Assembly (NCBI GenBank): GCA_021904315.1
Contig: CM038919.1
Location: 1,612,001-1,676,000 of the forward strand
From: Sphagnum magellanicum
Taxonomy: Eukaryota > Streptophyta > Sphagnopsida > Sphagnales > Sphagnaceae
Reading direction: 5' to 3'
DNA: 64,000 bases
Shown: positions 60,093 through 64,000 of the stretch, in pieces
Numbering within the stretch: the stretch's first letter is position 1
How the letters are laid out: every line of letters begins with the position of its first letter
Made by a program: the position numbers and the translations under genes
Notes under the pieces: model-generated
The model's input: only the letters and a program-made list of their open reading frames with translations
Told to the model about the DNA's origin: nothing
Databases searched by the model: none

Positions 60093-60474
60093 TGATTTAT
60101 GATTTATAATTGTCTTTCAAAGTTGTTAGATCTATACTTGTACATAATTGTTACAATTTTGAATAACTTTATTGGTTATGTTCTTATTAGTTAGTTATTG
60201 GTTATCATTTTTTATTTTTGTTCTTATATATAAGTACAAATGGCCATGTACTTGGAAACAAATGATTGTAATAAAGATTTTTTTTTATCATTGTCATTGA
60301 AACAAATCAAGTTTTTATAATTTATTTTAGTTTGGTTTGATTTAGAATTACAAAACATGTTTCTTGTCTTGCACTAAACAAAGTAATGTATATTGCATAT
60401 CAAAGGATAATTGTAAAAATTGTTTGGATTTGAAGAACTTGATAGGAATTGGAACATAAATTGAGCCTTTTTCA
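60093..60474 (+). repeat. 3' LTR of the Gypsy element
   Basis: About 382 bp, TG to CA, preceded by the purine-rich ATGTTAAGGGG. Same landmark order as the left LTR. The outside flanks (CTAAA on the left, CTTAT on the right) do not give a clear target duplication, as expected for an old copy or slightly misplaced borders. Confidence 0.75.
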
Positions 60475-60544
60475 CTTATCCAACTATTAACGTAGTTTGT
60501 TAATTAGTCATGTTGAAATTCCCCAACCCATAAGCCACCCGCCT

Positions 60545-60800
60545 GCTCATTCTTGGCATTGTTGGAAAGCACTTGATGGATAGAAGTGCACTAAGGTGGT
60601 TTTGTGCAAAAGTTATTGAATATTGAACAAATTTGTCATCAAAAATTCAATATAATCATAACTTAAAACTTAGGGAAATTGGAGCTTGTTATTAGTAAAT
60701 TGTTAAAATGTCTTCAATGACTTGCATTTTATGGAGGCAAATTTGTAATATTTAGACCTAAGGTGCAAGAGATATTGAACTTTGAATAATTTTGTAGTTG
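60545..60800 (+). repeat. Dispersed repeat family, right copy
   Basis: In opposite orientation to its relative at 232-553. It has the GGCATTGTTGGAAAGC module, AAAAGTTATTGAATATTGAAC, and further on TAGACCTAAGGTGCAAGAGATATTGAA. Confidence 0.55.
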
Positions 60801-63800
60801 AAAATTCAATTAAATTGCAAAAAGAATTTAAAAGGATAAATTACTTGGGTAATGATTTCACATTTAGGCCAATGGCACAAGCCACATTAGCATATCCCCT
60901 TATTCAGAAAACAAGGGACCTTCTAGCTCTTTTTTATGAAGGAAAGGGAATTATAGGTTTAAAACATCCGTCCCACTTGTAAAAAGTAGGTGTAAGAATC
61001 AATATTTATTGAATTTAATTTTTTATTTCTATATAAGGTCATCGCAATGTGGGATGAAAAGGAGTTAGATGAAAACATTTTAGACAAAGACCTAATGGAA
61101 AGTGCTTGACTCCACCAAAGGCAAAAAATGACAAAAAAATAATTAGTTGATAAGTACTCTTCTTCTTGTGTGGATATGAATGTGTTTAATTGTTTTCAAT
61201 TCATTGGAAAATGGAGATTGTTTTGGCATTTTCCAAGGGCGAGAATATTGGGGTTTATTTGTTTGGGATGTCATGTTCAGTTCTTTCCTATCAAAAGTAT
61301 TTGAATAAATCTATGAGAGAAATGGGATGTTAATTGCCCAACTAAGTGAGATTGTGATAGCCAATAGAGAGTAGTTTGAAGAAATTTGATCCAACCTTTC
61401 CATCCTTCCAACATGATTAAGAAGTAGGGCTTGGACATTGTTATATGTATAATAAAATAGTGTACGTGCAAACTTCCAATGAGATGTTTTTGAATTGAAT
61501 AAAAGATGGGATGAGTTTGAAGGTTTATGTACAATGTACATGTTTGTACATTGTTCGCTATGTGAAATTTAAAAGTGAAGATAACTTCCTTTTTTTTACA
61601 ACAAGTCTAAGTGGGGAAAACCTGAAGTTGGTTGGACCTAGCAAAAGACCCAACCAAATGGGTCTTAAAGTAGGGCCATACTTGGAATTGAAACAAAGTT
61701 AATTCAAAATTAGAAATGATAAACTTAACCTTGTGTCCACACACACACAATTAGGTAGCACTAATTTCTATGTGGATGCCTATGTGATAGGGGAAAACAT
61801 TTTGGAAGTAGCTAGTTTAGTTGATAGAACCGAATCTACAAAATTCATAGATTTTCAATTGAAAGTTTAAAGGTAGCTAACATCCCAAAAAACCTCCAAA
61901 TAAGTTGGAGGTAATTTAACACTCATGCTTATTGCCTTCATGTAAAATTGTGCTTAAAAACTTGTCATTCATTGCTTATGGCTTTCTCCTTATAACAAGC
62001 AAGCAACAAGTCTTTTAAAAAATTTCTACTCATTTTTCAGTTTTTTTTTTCTCAACAAACAACAGGTGTATGGCGTTGCAATAACAACAAACAACAACAT
62101 GGAGGCTTCGTAGTTGTCTAACATCGCAACAACAATAAACAATGAAGGCCTAACAAGTGTTTCACATCGCATCATCACAACAAGTGCGGCCAACATGAAA
62201 ATAAAAATGTTTAAATAATGTTTAGACTATTTGAATTTAAGACTCTCACTTTTGGAATTGAACAATAGTTTTTTTAATGGCATTAAAAAGTGTTGGAGTT
62301 CTACTATTATAGTCATTAGTAAAAAACATTTCAAGGACTCAAAGGTATAGTGGCTTTGAGAGTAAATTTGACAAACATGGATGTGACAACTTTGAACATG
62401 TTACTTGTCCAAATAGTGGCAATTTTGGCATTTAAAAAAGTTACCACATGCCCCATCATTGCCAAAAATAAGGGTGCCAACTTCAAAATAAAGTGTTTGG
62501 GAATTTTGGTGTTGAATATTTGTTGCCAACAATGTGACCTACCACCTTAAATTTTTAGGCACACCCAAATTTCCTCCATCTTGTTCTCCATTTACATTAA
62601 ACTTGGTGAGCCAAAATTTTCCCATGCCACCATATAGTCCCATTGCCGATGTCCTTTGGTCTAATGGAGTGGAAAACTTGTTTATCCCAAGCCTTGAATT
62701 GCCTATTCAAACCATTTTTACTATTGAATGTGCACCTTATTTTGCTATTGCATCATTGTCCACTCAGGATAAATTATGAAAAAAAGGGTAAAGTTTTTGG
62801 TGATAATGAAGAATGTCAACTATGTCATTCATAATTTGCCATTTTACAAAAGAATTGAAGTTTAGTACAATGGATTTCACAACCATAAGGTTAGAGTGAA
62901 TTGTGAAAGGTGCACAAGGGGCCAACGTAGACCATTTGGACATGAAGAATGGGCCAATGGACTTGTTGTGACCCACTTTGCACATCATGTTGATTGGTAG
63001 TCGAACAACAAAGGACCAACTTCAACTACAATGTTGTAGATAATGTTTAATTAGAGCACAAGCATAGGTGATGGTGGATATTACTAAAGTAATTCTCAAA
63101 AGGCTCCTCTTATATATTCAATTTTCTTTTCAATGCCACTTGATGCAACAATAGGAAATGATGTGCACAAATAATTATTATTGCAAAGGTGAGAGGAATT
63201 AACAAAGATTCAACATTGCATTGCCACACAAGATGTAACATCTACCATCATTGTTATTGTGGTTTTAATGCCACCTATGTCTAGTCTTATTTTCACCATT
63301 CATGATGCACATGCAAATGTGCCTACAACTTTAAGCCCAAACATTGCATTATAAGCTTTGAAAGTGCAACAACTCTATGTCATTAAGCCTTAGAGTATAT
63401 AAAAGATAACCCATGAATAACAAAGAAATGTGTATTATGTGACAAGGTTTGCAAATGATTCACCCACAAGTATTGATGTGAACTGTAACCATTATTGACA
63501 TGTAATGTGCATTATTGCAATGAAATGGAAGTTCATTTTTGTTGCATAATTGTTTTCTTTGAATGCATGCTACCTCATTCATTTATGTGTGAAAGAAATT
63601 GTTTTTTGAATTAGATCATGCATGATCATGAATTCAATGTTAAAGTAAGCATGCCATATACATAATGATTGATTAACAATTGTTGTAATATGATGTTCAT
63701 GTGTTGCCATCTTTGACTTCATATTGATCTTGCCAACCTACATGGCAATTAGTCATTGAAGAAAACATCCTTGGGAACCCTTTGGCAACATTGATGTCCA

Positions 63801-64000
63801 TATGCTTTTGTAGATTTGGTAGATAGATTAAAAGCAAACCTTAATTACAACACACAAACCTCTTCATAAACTCCATGGCAATGTCAACACTTGAATGAAC
63901 ATATTCATCTATTGCATTAATAGTCTTTTCATAATCAAACATTCACAATGCAACATTGTATTTCTGAATGTTTGACAAGCCCATCAAACTTGCAGCATTG
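60801..64000. other. AT-rich DNA without recognised genes
   Basis: Only short, non-protein-like frames are present. A patch at about 62065-62190 has loosely repeated ACATCGCAACAACAA words. Nothing else identified. Confidence 0.4.

Larger units (their letters stand above)
47454..60474 (+). mobile_element. Old Ty3/Gypsy LTR retrotransposon, broken, with nested insertions
   Basis: Two related terminal repeats bound it, 47454-47823 and 60093-60474. Both begin TG and end CA, and they are clearly diverged from each other (very roughly 15-20 percent by eye), so the insertion is old. A purine-rich tract precedes the right repeat. Internal parts in Gypsy order are a gag-like region (about 49120-49700), reverse transcriptase (about 53990-54490), RNase H (about 54730-55070) and a zinc-binding/integrase region (about 55890-56320). 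About 2.4 kb of unassigned sequence follows before the solo LTR at 58825. It is a fossil with dozens of breaks. Two solo LTRs of another family are nested in it, and other non-Gypsy stretches may be further insertions. Confidence 0.8.

Noticed and set aside
1-64000. CRISPR arrays, bacterial operons, rRNA genes or organelle DNA insertions
   Set aside because: No regularly spaced repeats with unique spacers, no ribosomal or organelle-like sequence, and the whole window has plant nuclear character.

Overview
The window looks like nuclear DNA from a land plant with a large, repeat-rich genome. It is strongly AT-rich and has few CpGs. It carries Arabidopsis-type TTTAGGG repeats, plant-style introns, a plant hAT-family transposase relic, CACTA-type termini, a Helitron, and an old Ty3/Gypsy element with solo LTRs nested in it. 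Conifer or fern would fit; I cannot name the species. No rRNA genes, intact tRNA genes or CRISPR arrays were seen.

The main architectural feature is a direct segmental duplication. Block 1 (about 1844-13612) and block 2 (about 28452-41563) match over their whole length at a few percent divergence. Each block carries the same multi-exon gene on the + strand (about 3.9-8.4 kb and 30.5-35.6 kb). It has a polar N-terminal exon, a run of coiled-coil-like exons with consistent splice sites in both copies, and a C-terminal part with one hydrophobic segment. I do not recognise the protein, and both copies show damage. The copies differ by two large events. In block 1 about 1.1 kb, including a probable exon, is replaced by a 21-unit GC-rich minisatellite. 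In block 2 a 683-bp non-autonomous Helitron has inserted, and block 1 preserves the empty site. The left edge of the duplication lies inside a hAT-like transposase relic. The right edge coincides with a CACTA-like terminus.

The spacer between the blocks (13.6-28.4 kb) begins with gene-fragment-like DNA (13.6-15.9 kb). A roughly 3.9-kb foldback-type element with inverted ends and a very asymmetric subterminal array follows (15.9-19.85 kb). More fragment-like sequence lies at 19.86-20.19 kb, then AT-rich DNA with CACTA-like termini, then the fuller hAT-like relic (27.7-28.7 kb). To the right of block 2 are AT-rich DNA, unidentified higher-complexity DNA (44-46.9 kb), a telomere-like run and a near-perfect 63-nt hairpin.

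From 47454 to 60474 lies an old, heavily broken Ty3/Gypsy LTR retrotransposon. It holds two solo LTRs of another family in opposite orientations, each with an exact 5-bp target duplication. The last 3.5 kb holds a dispersed repeat also found at the left end of the window, and nothing else I can name. The window therefore reads mostly as a record of duplication and transposition around one unidentified gene. I found no convincing new multi-gene system.
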